The notes: generated by a model not told the origin, from the letters alone. Shown: positions 41,875 through 53,071, numbered from the stretch's first letter. The stretch is 64,000 nucleotides of DNA from Sporosarcina sp. ANT_H38 (GCF_008369195.1 NZ_VOBC01000001.1:1736001-1800000); one strand, 5' to 3'. Numbers and translations are program-made.

Positions 41875-43548
41875 TTAAATTTCAATAACTATTGGAAGAA
41901 TCATCGGCCTTCTTTTTGTCCGCGTATATAAAAGTGTTTCAACCGATTTTTTTATATGCTGTTTCAAATTAATTCTTTGATTTCCAATAGCTCCTTGCGA
42001 TTTGTCAATAGTCCTAATAACTACCTGATTCACTTCATTCAACAATGCTCCCGAATCACTCCCATAGACGAATCCACGCGAAATTGTATCGGGATCAGAA
42101 ATTAGCTTGCCATCAGTTTTACTTAAGGTAATAACAATAACTAGCATGCCCTCTTCAGACAATAGTCTTCGGTCACGTAACACGATGTTTCCAACATCAC
42201 CAATGCCCAATCCATCTACGAAAACATTCCCCGATTGTACTTTTCGTGTTTGTCGGGCAACGCCGTTATTAATATCGACAACATCGCCATTGTTAATAAT
42301 GAAAATATTTTTTCTTTCCACGCCTACGGATTCTGCCAATAAGCGGTGCTGATAAAGCATTCTAAACTCACCGTGAATCGGAATGAAGTATTTCGGCTTC
42401 ATTAGCGTTAACATTAGTTTCAATTCTTCCTGACAGGCATGTCCTGAAACATGCATGCCAGTTACAGTCCCTGATCCATAGATCACTTTGGCTCCTAAAA
42501 GATACAAATTATCAATGATACGTGAGACACTTTTTTCATTCCCAGGGATGGGTGAGGAAGCAAAAATAACCGTATCTTCAGGATGGATCTCTACCTCTCG
42601 GAAATTTGAACTAGACAAGCGAGACAATGCTGCCATGGGTTCTCCTTGGCTTCCCGTGCAAAGAATTGCTACCTTTTCTGGGTCCATTCCCCTAACTTCA
42701 TTTTTGTCGATTAACATGCCTTCTGGGATATTCAAATAGCCGAGTTCCGAAGCAACCGCTACTACATTCACCATGCTTCTACCAAGTAATGCAAGCTTAC
42801 GGTTTGTTTTTTGCGCGGCATCCACTACTTGTTGTACACGATGAACGTTAGAAGCGAAAGTAGAGATAAATACTTTCCGACGAGCTTTACGGAATGCTTC
42901 TTCAATATGCCCGCCTATTAGTCGTTCTGATGGATTAAAACCAGGACGTTCCGCATTGGTGCTTTCCGATAACAGAAGCAACACACCGTCACTGCCTATT
43001 TTAGCCATTTTATGAATATCTGGATATTCGTCGCCGAGTGGGGTTAAATCGAACTTGAAATCACCGGTATGCACGACCGCCCCCTCAGGTGTATGGAATA
43101 CAACGCCTAGACAATCAGGAATACTGTGGTTTGTTTTGAAAAACGTCAAGCCCACCGTTCCAAACTCCAGCTCGGAATCAGCGTTTATCAAAACTAGTTC
43201 GGTATGCCTTAAGAGCCCATGTTCTTTTAACTTAAGTTGAATTAGACCTAGCGTTAATGCTGTGGCATATACCGGCATATTTAATCGTTTTAATAAGTAT
43301 GGAATGCCTCCAATATGATCTTCATGTCCATGGGTAACAACTAATGCCCGAATCTTATCCTTGTTCTCCTGTAAGTATGAAATATCCTGGATAATCAAAT
43401 CAATTCCTAAAAGACTTTCGTCCGGAAACTTGGCACCACAATCGATTACGACAATATCATCTTCATATTGTAGAACATACATATTTTTACCGATTTCATT
43501 AATACCACCTAGTGCAAAAACCGATAATTTATTCTCAGTCTTAGTCAA
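41875..43548 (-). CDS. rnj: Ribonuclease J
   Basis: A 557-residue beta-CASP metallo-beta-lactamase RNase with 5'-3' exo- and endonuclease activity in the family. The metal site THGHEDHIGG carries His73, His75, Asp77 and His78, one residue offset from B. subtilis J1. Further motifs are HSIPDCLGVVF, VVHTGDFKFD, ISTFASNVHR and VSGHACQEEL. The full HxHxDH set places it with catalytically competent J1-type enzymes. Start is TTG 43548 behind GGGAGG. Unlike the usual rnjA locus, no rpoY/ykzG gene precedes it, so it may be a paralogue. Confidence 0.9.
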   Translation of the reverse strand: MTKTENKLSVFALGGINEIGKNMYVLQYEDDIVVIDCGAKFPDESLLGIDLIIQDISYLQENKDKIRALVVTHGHEDHIGGIPYLLKRLNMPVYATALTLGLIQLKLKEHGLLRHTELVLINADSELEFGTVGLTFFKTNHSIPDCLGVVFHTPEGAVVHTGDFKFDLTPLGDEYPDIHKMAKIGSDGVLLLLSESTNAERPGFNPSERLIGGHIEEAFRKARRKVFISTFASNVHRVQQVVDAAQKTNRKLALLGRSMVNVVAVASELGYLNIPEGMLIDKNEVRGMDPEKVAILCTGSQGEPMAALSRLSSSNFREVEIHPEDTVIFASSPIPGNEKSVSRIIDNLYLLGAKVIYGSGTVTGMHVSGHACQEELKLMLTLMKPKYFIPIHGEFRMLYQHRLLAESVGVERKNIFIINNGDVVDINNGVARQTRKVQSGNVFVDGLGIGDVGNIVLRDRRLLSEEGMLVIVITLSKTDGKLISDPDTISRGFVYGSDSGALLNEVNQVVIRTIDKSQGAIGNQRINLKQHIKKSVETLLYTRTKRRPMILPIVIEI

Positions 43549-43708
43549 ATTTAATAGCCTCCCACTTTGAAATAATACTCAAAGTATACCCTTAGAGAGT
43601 TCTTTTATGATTTTGAATTCTTAAAAGAAAATTCCGATAGTATAGTGACTAAAGACATATTGGACTGTTGTTCTTTTTAGAGCTATCTTTTTCAACCATT
43701 AGCAGACA

Positions 43709-44761
43709 TTAGAGTAAATAAAAGCCGATTCCCATAATTAGATAAGCTGCAAACAGGATAAGACCCTCGAACCAATTTGATTCACCGTCATTGGACAGAG
43801 TAATGACAAGGAATGTTGCAGATACCATCGCTACCAACTCTGGAACAGTGAAAACAAGTGCCATTGGTTTCGGCATCAATAATGAGATGAGTACAAGGAC
43901 TGGCGCAACAAACATAGCAACCTGCAACGTGGAACCGACAGCTATTTCGACAGCTACATCCATCTTATCCTTGACCGCCATTGTAATTGCGGAAACGTGC
44001 TCAGCCGCATTTCCAACAATCGCGACAATAATGACACCAATGAACAGCTCGGTCCAACCAAACTTTTCACCAAGCATTTTAAATGTATGAACCAACTGCT
44101 CTGATACGAAAGCAACCGTTAATGTTGCAAACAATAATACAAGGATCGATTTGCGCTTCGTCCACTCCGGCGTTTCCTGCTCCTCCACTACCTTATCAGA
44201 AGAGGCAAAGATGCCACGGTGCGTAACGAGTTTAAAGAACAGTCCTGCAAGATAAAGGACAATTAGTACAACCGCGATGCCAATACTCAAGTTTAATGTC
44301 GTTTGTGTATTCATAGACATAGAGAAAATTTCAGGAATGACAAATGCCACAATGACAGCGAAAATCAGCAATCCCGAATTATATTGTGCATCATGGAGAC
44401 TGAAATTCTGACGTTTGAATTTGATGCCCCCTGCGAAAAAGGAGAGTCCGAGCACAAGTAACAGATTCCCAAGTACAGAGCCCGTGAGTGAAGCCAAGAC
44501 GATACCAACCATTCCTGCCTTCAATGTAAAAATTGAAATGATGAGTTCGACTGCGTTGCCAAATGTCGCATTCAATAAACCACCAATCCTCGGTCCACTA
44601 ACGATGGCGAGGCTTTCTGTTGCCCGGCCTATGTATCCTGAAAGCCCGATGATGCTTATACAGCAAAGGATGAACATCATAATGTCCGACCAGTTTAGAA
44701 ATGCACCGGCAATCACGAGTGGGACACCGGTACTAACAAGGATGGCAAATAATCGATTCAC
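43709..44761 (-). CDS. Calcium/proton exchanger (CaCA family, YfkE-like)
   Basis: A 350-residue membrane antiporter with two inverted halves, each carrying the cation-binding alpha-repeat: NATFGNAVELIISIF near residue 65 and VGNAAEHVSAITMAV near residue 250. About eleven hydrophobic segments are visible. A charged central loop (VVEEQETPEWTKRKS) separates the halves. I chose GTG 44761, eight bases after AAGGGG, which gives MNRLFAILVSTG as in B. subtilis YfkE; GTG 44770 lies on the ribosome site. It should expel Ca2+ in exchange for H+. Confidence 0.9.
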   Translation of the reverse strand: MNRLFAILVSTGVPLVIAGAFLNWSDIMMFILCCISIIGLSGYIGRATESLAIVSGPRIGGLLNATFGNAVELIISIFTLKAGMVGIVLASLTGSVLGNLLLVLGLSFFAGGIKFKRQNFSLHDAQYNSGLLIFAVIVAFVIPEIFSMSMNTQTTLNLSIGIAVVLIVLYLAGLFFKLVTHRGIFASSDKVVEEQETPEWTKRKSILVLLFATLTVAFVSEQLVHTFKMLGEKFGWTELFIGVIIVAIVGNAAEHVSAITMAVKDKMDVAVEIAVGSTLQVAMFVAPVLVLISLLMPKPMALVFTVPELVAMVSATFLVITLSNDGESNWFEGLILFAAYLIMGIGFYLL

Positions 44762-44931
44762 TATAATCACCCCTTAAGATAAATAAAACCTTTTCCCTAT
44801 CTTCCCCTTTTGAAGATTAAACAAACGTTTGAAGGTGTTCGTAGATTATTTTGATGCACTGGCCTAGTAACGTTTACTAGCATTTCATAGACAAGAACCA
44901 AGTACTCAATAGCGCAGAAAACAGAAAAAAA

Positions 44932-44957
44932 CCTCTACTTCACGAATGATGTAGAGG
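44932..44957 (-). terminator. Terminator downstream of the YugN-like gene
   Basis: CCTCTAC/GTAGAGG arms with a 12-base loop, followed on the minus strand by seven Ts. It lies about 200 bases beyond the stop at 45153. The rest of 44762-45152 shows no gene. Confidence 0.6.
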
Positions 44958-45152
44958 GAATTGGTCTTACAACTATGCCTATATCAGCTGACTACTCCTT
45001 TCCTATTGTGCAACAACATAACTAATCCAATTCCCTTCATCAAATTGGCAATCTAAACCGCGTAATCCTGAGGGTATTCAATAAATTTGGAGCCTATATA
45101 TGCCTCTGCTACCCATTTTCAAATCTTTTTTCTAGTTTGTCATGTCATTTTC

Positions 45153-45587
45153 TTAACTTGATTTTAGGTGCTCATGTTCCTGCAAACAATCTAACAGTTC
45201 TTTTACGGCGACTTCTCCTGCATGAATCCACCTGTTTTTATCAATGATCTTCCCGTCCGGATCAATCGGTGCCTGGAATTGGTTAAAACCAGTTGCATTT
45301 AGTAATGAACTTTCATCACTATCTAGTCCGACATGAACGACATGCTTAATGATATAAGATGTTTCAAATTCAATTGAAGCGTTATATTCATCAAGTTCAC
45401 CTTCAGTTACGAAAAAAGGAATTCGCACATAAATGGTTTCCCCGCCTTCGCGACATAAAATATGGTCAAAACATCCTTTATGATAATCCCAATTTCCACC
45501 TAAATGATAACCGAGCCCTCGAATACAATCGCTCACTACACCAAAAGAAGCCTTTTGCCCTTCAAGCTCAGTTTGTAATTTTAACAT
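45153..45587 (-). CDS. YugN-like family protein
   Basis: A 144-residue cytoplasmic protein resembling B. subtilis YugN. It has LGYHLGGNWDYHKGCFDH near residue 26, YVRIPFFVTEGELDEYNASIEF near 52, and NATGFNQFQAPIDPDG near 95. Function is unknown in the family. A strong AAGGAGG ribosome site precedes ATG 45587. It is likely monocistronic. Confidence 0.75.
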   Translation of the reverse strand: MLKLQTELEGQKASFGVVSDCIRGLGYHLGGNWDYHKGCFDHILCREGGETIYVRIPFFVTEGELDEYNASIEFETSYIIKHVVHVGLDSDESSLLNATGFNQFQAPIDPDGKIIDKNRWIHAGEVAVKELLDCLQEHEHLKSS

Positions 45588-45686
45588 TATTTTTCCTCCT
45601 TCTAAATTGCTTCATAAACAGCATTCACAAAAGAAGGTGTAAAAATACTACCAACATTTACAAGGACAACGAAAGAAAAAACTGGA

Positions 45687-45806
45687 TTATGACCGTCTTA
45701 GGTGGAGTTATGCTCGCCTTAAGAGGACTTATGCTCGGCATGATTGACTTTATGATCGTCTTAAGAGGACTTATGCTCGACATGAATGAAGTTATGACCG
45801 CCACAC
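45687..45806 (+). repeat. Six-unit 21-bp tandem repeat
   Basis: Units start TTATG at 45687, 45708, 45729, 45750, 45771 and 45792, exactly 21 bases apart, the last partial. Units 1, 2 and 4 continue with variants of CTCGCCTTAAGAGGAC; units 3 and 5 continue CTCGGCATGATTGAC-like, so two unit types intermix. It lies between the convergent... in fact same-strand YugN and hpaB genes, just beyond the hpaB terminator. A plus-strand frame runs through it but has no start signal I trust. Confidence 0.8.
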
Positions 45807-45822
45807 CCTATTTCTCCATAAA

Positions 45823-45859
45823 AAAATTGATTGTCTCCTAAAAAGAGACAATCAATTTT
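45823..45859 (-). terminator. Rho-independent terminator of hpaB
   Basis: Perfect 15-base arms AAAATTGATTGTCTC/GAGACAATCAATTTT around a seven-base loop, continuing into Ts on the minus strand, ten bases beyond the hpaB stop. Confidence 0.85.
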
Positions 45860-45868
45860 CATCTGATA

Positions 45869-47302
45869 CTACCCTAATATATCCTTCACCCGCTTAACAT
45901 ACGGTTCCTTATCATAGGAACGATACAATTGACTGGAAAGTTTAATTGGATCGCCGAAGAAAAACCGTTCATATAACGTTTCGCGTGTACCAAAAGAGCT
46001 CATCGTTAAATCCCATGCTAAACGAAAAATTTTGACACGATCCTCGGCATTTTTGGATTTGGCTTGTAAGTATTGATCTAAATCTTTTCTAATACTTGAT
46101 TGAAATGCATTTTCTGTAGGGATAGACATCAATCCACTTGCACCCAAAAGCTGAATGATCTCAGTAAATTTCGGATAAGTCCGTGGAAATATATTAATCG
46201 CGATTTGCAGTGTTGTTCGATTGGGTTGCATAAATCCCCATTCATCGATTTCCGCTTCAATTTCTGATTTCATGACCAATGCTTTCATCGTTTCTAAAGC
46301 GACAATAATTTCAGAAGCCTTCTCTTGAACATGCTGATATTCCCCAATATTAATGGTTTCGATGATAGACTGAACTATTCCCAAAACAAATTCCGTTTTG
46401 ACAATTTGTCTAGAAACAACTTGATGCAGTGTAAATGGCAAGAAAGAACTAGAAGCCACAAAACTGTTCGCTACTTCTATGTTGTCATAGTAAAAAACAC
46501 GCTGCCAAGGTACCAACACATTGTCGAAAACAACAATCGTATCCATTTCCTCATACCGCGAACTTAATGGGTAGTTAAATGTCGAGTCGCCTCCGACAAA
46601 TGATTCTCTACAGACAAACTTTAGACCTTGACTATTACTAGGGATAGAAAAAGCAAATCCATGCTCTTTCTCATCAACTCCGCCCGCAGCAATCACCATG
46701 ATTTCATCCGTTATTCCACCCTGTGTTGCCAGCAACCGTGCACCTTTTATAATGATACCCTCTTCATTTCTCTCCATCACTTTCGCAGCAATCGGCTCAT
46801 CTGAATCTTCAAAATAGAATTGTGCTCGATTTACTTGTGGGTCAATAAATGTATGGGTCATGGACAAATCGTTTTCACGTGCATATTCATAAAACGCAAG
46901 TATATTCTCTGGAAAACAATTTTCTTTTCCTTTCATTAATCCTACAGATGATGCAAGCGCCATTAATACGGTATTCATATAGTCTGGACTTCTTCCCATC
47001 ATTCCATTATTCGATTTAGCCCACTGCTGAACCATTGCTCGCCTTTGAGCTAAATCATCTTTTGTTGTAGGCTGTAAATAAGACATACCTACTGGATCTC
47101 CAGTTGACGGCGATTGATAGGTCACACTATCTTTTACTAGTGCATCATGCTGCAAATCATATAGTGCTGCCTGACTTTTCATGACACCTTTGAATGCTGG
47201 ATGCTCAGAAATATTGCCTGTCACAAGATTACCGTCTATCCATACATTCGTTTGCAGCTGATCAATCCGGCCAATATAGTCGTTTCCTGTAATCGCTGGC
47301 AT
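45869..47302 (-). CDS. hpaB: 4-hydroxyphenylacetate 3-monooxygenase oxygenase component (HpaB/YoaI-like)
   Basis: A 477-residue FADH2-dependent aromatic hydroxylase of the acyl-CoA dehydrogenase-like HpaB family. Characteristic segments are GRSPDYMNTVLMALASSVGL near residue 105, SMTHTFIDPQVNRA near 150, and ARLLATQGGITDEIMV near 190. VFDNVLVPWQRVFYYDN and the C-terminal LTMSSFGTRETLYERFFFGDP also match. It would hydroxylate 4-hydroxyphenylacetate to homoprotocatechuate using reduced flavin from a separate reductase. Start ATG 47302 is seven bases after AGGAG. No hpaC reductase or ring-cleavage gene adjoins, so the downstream fate is unclear. Confidence 0.88.
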   Translation of the reverse strand: MPAITGNDYIGRIDQLQTNVWIDGNLVTGNISEHPAFKGVMKSQAALYDLQHDALVKDSVTYQSPSTGDPVGMSYLQPTTKDDLAQRRAMVQQWAKSNNGMMGRSPDYMNTVLMALASSVGLMKGKENCFPENILAFYEYARENDLSMTHTFIDPQVNRAQFYFEDSDEPIAAKVMERNEEGIIIKGARLLATQGGITDEIMVIAAGGVDEKEHGFAFSIPSNSQGLKFVCRESFVGGDSTFNYPLSSRYEEMDTIVVFDNVLVPWQRVFYYDNIEVANSFVASSSFLPFTLHQVVSRQIVKTEFVLGIVQSIIETINIGEYQHVQEKASEIIVALETMKALVMKSEIEAEIDEWGFMQPNRTTLQIAINIFPRTYPKFTEIIQLLGASGLMSIPTENAFQSSIRKDLDQYLQAKSKNAEDRVKIFRLAWDLTMSSFGTRETLYERFFFGDPIKLSSQLYRSYDKEPYVKRVKDILG

Positions 47303-47430
47303 AGACACACTCCTAACTAATAGTAGCGGATTAATTCATCATCCATCTATTTCCTTAGTTGTATTCTATTATTATTTTCTTTCGATTGTTACAAGGTCGT
47401 ATGCATGCCAATGCGTATTAGCAGAAATTC

Positions 47431-48927
<1,497 letters not shown>

Positions 48928-48995
48928 TTATTCCCCCATATAGTGATTTTTTTCATTACACAGTGTATGTAGCTACTTTGTTATTCTCTAACTCT

Positions 48996-49805
48996 TTATT
49001 TTGCGTCTTTTACCGACTCTTTACTTAGTGAATACTGTGCACCTAACAATACCGCTAACACAATACCACCTACAATCCAAAATGCAATGCTTGTAACACC
49101 TTCAAATACTTGTTGGTAAAACAGTGCACCAAACGTTCCGCCCAGTAACGGACCTACGATTGGTATCCATGCGTAGCTCCAATCCGACTTCCCTTTCCCA
49201 GGAATCGGCAAAAAGAAATGGGCAATACGCGGTCCTAGATCACGAGCCGGGTTAATGGCATAGCCCGTTGTTCCGCCTAGTGATAGACCAATGGCAACAA
49301 TCAATGCTCCCACAATTAATGGATTCAAGCCTTCCGTAAACTCATTTGCACCGATTGATAGTAAACCAAGCAGTAAAACGAATGTACCAATTATTTCACT
49401 TGTTAAATTGGAGAGTGGGTGACGTATTGCAGGAATTGTGGCAAATACGGATAACTTTGCCGCTTCGTCTTCAGTTTCCTTCCAGTGAGGCAAGTAATGG
49501 AAATAAACAATTATAGCTCCAATAATCGCACCAAGCACTTGTGCCAGCATATACATAGGGACGTCTGCCCATGGAAATTTGCCAATGGAAGCCATTCCGA
49601 GTGTCACCGCGGGATTCAAATGTGCACCACTGGCACCACCAACTGCGTAGACACCCATCGCAACCGCAAGTCCCCACCCAACTGTAATTACAATCCATCC
49701 AGAGTCTTGTGCTTTCGACTTTTTCATCAACACACCACCAACGACTCCAGCTCCGAAAACAATTAAAATCATTGTTCCAACAAGTTCTCCAATAAAGGGC
49801 GTCAT
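48996..49805 (-). CDS. glpF: Glycerol uptake facilitator
   Basis: A 269-residue aquaglyceroporin with six membrane helices and both pore motifs: SGAHLNPAVTLG (about 59-70) and GYAINPARDLGPR (about 193-205), the second with the selectivity-filter Arg after NPA as in glycerol channels. AAGGTGG precedes ATG 49805. Its leader contains a GlpP-type terminator (49859-49902) and a near-consensus promoter. Confidence 0.95.
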   Translation of the reverse strand: MTPFIGELVGTMILIVFGAGVVGGVLMKKSKAQDSGWIVITVGWGLAVAMGVYAVGGASGAHLNPAVTLGMASIGKFPWADVPMYMLAQVLGAIIGAIIVYFHYLPHWKETEDEAAKLSVFATIPAIRHPLSNLTSEIIGTFVLLLGLLSIGANEFTEGLNPLIVGALIVAIGLSLGGTTGYAINPARDLGPRIAHFFLPIPGKGKSDWSYAWIPIVGPLLGGTFGALFYQQVFEGVTSIAFWIVGGIVLAVLLGAQYSLSKESVKDAK

Positions 49806-49858
49806 TTATAATCCACCTTCATTTCTATTTTTCGAGGTTGAATCTGAACATGAAAAAG

Positions 49859-49902
49859 TCCACATTTAAACCCCTACTTTACGCAGGGTTCAAACGTGGA
49901 CT
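49859..49902 (-). promoter_or_regulatory. GlpP-responsive terminator in the glpFK leader
   Basis: GTCCACGTTTGAACCC pairs with GGGTTTAAATGTGGAC around a 12-base loop on the minus strand and is followed by TTTTT, 54 bases before the glpF ATG. In B. subtilis, GlpP with glycerol 3-phosphate prevents termination at such sites; the adjacent glpP gene supports the same control. Confidence 0.85.
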
Positions 49903-49935
49903 CCTTAGCTCAACCACTATTATTTACTTGCTATT

Positions 49936-49964
49936 AGTATATTCCTATAAAAAATGACTGTCAA
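49936..49964 (-). promoter_or_regulatory. Sigma-A promoter of glpFK
   Basis: On the minus strand TTGACA (49964-49959), a 17-base spacer and TATACT (49941-49936), nearly consensus, 34 bases upstream of the leader terminator hairpin. It overlaps the very end of the glpP gene region. Confidence 0.8.
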
Positions 49965-49969
49965 CACTA

Positions 49970-50533
49970 TCAACCTTTTGTGAATGACTCCCACAATTCA
50001 TGATCCGAGGTCGTGACTGCGACGGCACCAGCATCCAATGCGTCTTGAACATGTTTTTTCGTTCGAATCAAGCCTCCATTAATAATTGGAATGCCAGTTC
50101 TTTCAAATACTTCGCTAATGAGTTCTGGTATTACCCCCGGCAACATCTCAATATAATCAGGTACTGTCTGATCAATCAAGGAGTAACTTTTCTCCAAAGC
50201 GATTGTATCTAAAAGAAACATGCGTTGAATAGCGATAATCCCTTTGGCTTTCGCTTTCATGATCATATTGGACCTCGTCGAAATAATACCCGCTGGTCTA
50301 ATGTCATTGCATAGAAAATCGGCAGCAAAATTATCCGTTTTCAACCCTTGAATCAAATCAGCATGAATGATAACTTTTTTTCCATATTTCTCTGCTTCTG
50401 TTTTGAGCGTTTTAAGATTACCCACATGCACTTCCAAAAGGACAATATATTCAAATGGACTTTTTAGCAATTGTTCAAACTGCTTTAAGCTTCGCGCGGC
50501 AGGTAAAATCTTTTGATCGTGAAAAGGCATCAT
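49970..50533 (-). CDS. glpP: Glycerol-3-phosphate-responsive antiterminator
   Basis: A 187-residue RNA-binding antiterminator with a TIM-barrel-like fold. Motifs include YIVLLEVHVGNLKTLKTEAE, VIIHADLIQGLKTD, GIISTRSNMIMKAK and PIINGGLIRTKKHVQDAL. With glycerol 3-phosphate it allows read-through of leader terminators of glp genes. I chose ATG 50533, seven bases after AGGAGG; the frame from 50566 is a misleading extension. It lies 43 bases beyond glpD, unlike B. subtilis where glpP heads the cluster. Confidence 0.92.
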   Translation of the reverse strand: MMPFHDQKILPAARSLKQFEQLLKSPFEYIVLLEVHVGNLKTLKTEAEKYGKKVIIHADLIQGLKTDNFAADFLCNDIRPAGIISTRSNMIMKAKAKGIIAIQRMFLLDTIALEKSYSLIDQTVPDYIEMLPGVIPELISEVFERTGIPIINGGLIRTKKHVQDALDAGAVAVTTSDHELWESFTKG

Positions 50534-50575
50534 TTGCCCCCCTCCTTTCATGCGTAATGACTCCAATATAGCATG

Positions 50576-52216
50576 TTATAGCACAGTTGTTGCGATTGTT
50601 ATCTCATCTACCAATTCTTTTTCGTATTGTTGACGCTCTACATCTGTCCATCCCAAAATGAATGCCATTTCATCTAGCACATCTTTTTTCCCAGCTTTCA
50701 CGTTGTCAATATTGAAGAACATATCCCCAGTTCTACGGACAAAGAAATCGTTTGGTTTTGCAACCATTTCAGATTCGATTGCGTAGCGTAATTTCACATA
50801 GAGAATACGTGGAATTGCTGTGTGTGCTTCAAATGGAATCGCAAATACTTGGTCCACATTTGTACCATAAAGAGTTGCCAAGTGACGGCTTTGTCGTTCT
50901 GTAAATCCAGCTAATACACCTTTTTCAATTGCCTGAGTCATAAAACGATTCATGTTGGATGAACCACCAATATCACCACCTGAGATTGGTAAATTCTTCG
51001 TCACACACTCATTAAAATGACGTATTTCTGCTTGACTAAGCTGAGCAACAATTTTATCCACTACAGTTTCCGCCATTTTACGATACCCTGTCAATTTCCC
51101 ACCTGCAATTGTAATGAGACCCTTCTCTGATTCCCAAATTTCATCTTTTCTTGAAACTTCAGATGGGCTTTTACCTTCTTCATGGATGAGTGGTCTGACA
51201 CCTGCCCAACTCGACTCGACGTTTTCTGCTGTCAATTTAAGACTTGGGAACATGTATTGAATGGCATTTAAGATATAAGAGCGATCCTCTTCCGTAATCT
51301 GCATTACTTTCGGATCTCCTTCGTAGAATGTATCCGTTGTTCCCACATAAGCTTTTCCATCACGAGGTACCGCAAAAATCATGCGTTTATCGGGCGTGTC
51401 GAAATAAACTGCTTGGTGCAACGGGAAGTCTTTTTGGTCGAATACAAGATGCACGCCTTTTGATAAAATTAAGTGTTTTCCTTTTGTCTTGCCTTCAATC
51501 CCCTTCACATCGTCTACCCATGGTCCTGCAGCATTAACAACTTTTTTCGCCTTAATAACCACTTTTTTATTTGTTAATGTATCTACCACTTGCACACCTG
51601 CAATTTTTTCTTGATTGTAAATAAAGTCCTCTGCCTTCGCGTAGTTTATGAGGGTAGCCCCTTTTTCAGCGGCTGCTTTCATAACTTCGATTGTCAGTCG
51701 AGCATCATCCGTACGGTATTCGACATAAATGCCGCCGCCTAATAATCCTTCTTGTTTCACAAGCGGTGCTTTCTGAAGTGTTTCTTCTTTCGTCAACATC
51801 GTTCTTCTTTCCGATTTCTTAACGCCTGCAAGAAAGTCATATACTTTCAAACCAAGGGAAGTAGAATATTTACCAAATGTTCCTCCTTTATGAAAAGGAA
51901 GGACCATCCATTCTGGTGTCGTAACATGTGGTCCGTTTTCATAGACGATTGCTCGCTCTTTTCCAAGGTCTGCTACTTCTTTGATTTGAAATTGTTTTAA
52001 ATACCGTAATCCGCCATGAACAAGTTTTGTCGAACGGCTTGAAGTACCAGAAGCAAAGTCCTGCATCTCGACAAGCGCTGTTTTCAATCCACGTGCTGTG
52101 GCGTCTAGCGCAATTCCAGCTCCTGAAATTCCGCCTCCAATAATGAGTAAATCAAATTCCTCTGTCGCTAATTTGTCGAATGCTTTTTCCCGTTCTAGTG
52201 ATGAAAAGTTTGTCAT
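50576..52216 (-). CDS. glpD: Aerobic glycerol-3-phosphate dehydrogenase
   Basis: A 546-residue FAD-dependent membrane-associated dehydrogenase oxidising glycerol 3-phosphate to dihydroxyacetone phosphate. The FAD motif [21 protein letters not shown] is at about residues 23-43. [17 protein letters not shown], the substrate-site [12 protein letters not shown] and the C-terminal [12 protein letters not shown] follow. AAGGAGA precedes ATG 52216. Its own leader has a GlpP-type terminator (52259-52309). Confidence 0.96.
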   Translation of the reverse strand: MTNFSSLEREKAFDKLATEEFDLLIIGGGISGAGIALDATARGLKTALVEMQDFASGTSSRSTKLVHGGLRYLKQFQIKEVADLGKERAIVYENGPHVTTPEWMVLPFHKGGTFGKYSTSLGLKVYDFLAGVKKSERRTMLTKEETLQKAPLVKQEGLLGGGIYVEYRTDDARLTIEVMKAAAEKGATLINYAKAEDFIYNQEKIAGVQVVDTLTNKKVVIKAKKVVNAAGPWVDDVKGIEGKTKGKHLILSKGVHLVFDQKDFPLHQAVYFDTPDKRMIFAVPRDGKAYVGTTDTFYEGDPKVMQITEEDRSYILNAIQYMFPSLKLTAENVESSWAGVRPLIHEEGKSPSEVSRKDEIWESEKGLITIAGGKLTGYRKMAETVVDKIVAQLSQAEIRHFNECVTKNLPISGGDIGGSSNMNRFMTQAIEKGVLAGFTERQSRHLATLYGTNVDQVFAIPFEAHTAIPRILYVKLRYAIESEMVAKPNDFFVRRTGDMFFNIDNVKAGKKDVLDEMAFILGWTDVERQQYEKELVDEITIATTVL

Positions 52217-52258
52217 TTATCTCGTCTCCTTCTAAATTATGGAATTTAATAAGTGAAA

Positions 52259-52309
52259 AGAGACCCCAAGAAATAAGTTGCGCTAGGCAACAATTCCCTG
52301 GGGTCTCTC
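52259..52309 (-). promoter_or_regulatory. GlpP-responsive terminator in the glpD leader
   Basis: AGAGACCCCAG and CTTGGGGTCTCT pair across a long loop on the minus strand, followed by TTTTC, about 45 bases before the glpD start. Position and partner genes point to GlpP antitermination. Confidence 0.78.
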
Positions 52310-53071
52310 TTTAACTCAAACCCAATATATTAACTTATTTCTAGCTTATCATATATTCCATGAATTTCAAAATAGTTTGTTTCAACCAATAACCTTTTAG
52401 CCAGGGTCATTATTCTAGAATTACCTAAAAAAACGACTTTGATCCCTAAACTTTACGTGTTTCCCTATTATATAGAAGAAAAGCATACATACACTTTAGA
52501 AACTACTGCGAGGGACACGCATAACAAAGGGTGGATGCTTTCAATTTATGGATGGGAAATGCACTACCTTTCAGACACTTCGTCACTTCCAGACACATAC
52601 TTTGGGGAGTAATTGCAGTTCATTCCTCCTCGGTAATCCTGTTGCGACTATCTATCCGTCGTCTACTTACATTACTATAACGGAAAGGCTACGGACGAAC
52701 GACCACCGTACGATTATCGAAATAACTACGCAGTAAGAAATACCGAAAAAAGTGTGGTAGGCGTTCAGTCCAAAACCAACCAACAGTAACTGTACATATA
52801 CTGCCTAATGTAGATTTAAAATAAAGATTGATTATTTGTAATAAAGTCCGATAATTTGTAAAAAGGTTTGATACAATTGCATTGACAAGATGGATTATGA
52901 TAATTCAACAAACGGGCCATTTTGCGGACCAAGGTTTAGAAATCACAGGGGAAAAAGAGTTAGCATTGGTGAATATTTTGTGTACCCTATTTCGAGAATT
53001 ACGGAAATGATATTTGGAATGTTTTTGGCCATGTGTGGAAGTGGTTTGTCTTAGGAGAGGAGATAAAAAAA
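52310..53071. other. Intergenic region with a short tandem repeat
   Basis: No convincing gene. A 20-bp imperfect tandem repeat lies at 52830-52870, with units near GATTATTTGTAATAAAGTCC and GATAATTTGTAAAAAGGTTT. A plus-strand frame at 52548-52736 has no ribosome site and no recognisable product. Open sequence just ahead of the acetyltransferase (52980-53070) is in frame with it but outside the normal family domain. Confidence 0.4.

Noticed and set aside
45359..45841. 160-codon plus-strand frame through the tandem repeat
   Set aside because: It is antisense to the YugN-like gene for half its length and lacks a start signal; openness through the repeats follows from their 21-base period.
52548..52736. 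62-codon plus-strand open frame
   Set aside because: No ribosome site and threonine-rich low-quality translation without a known motif.
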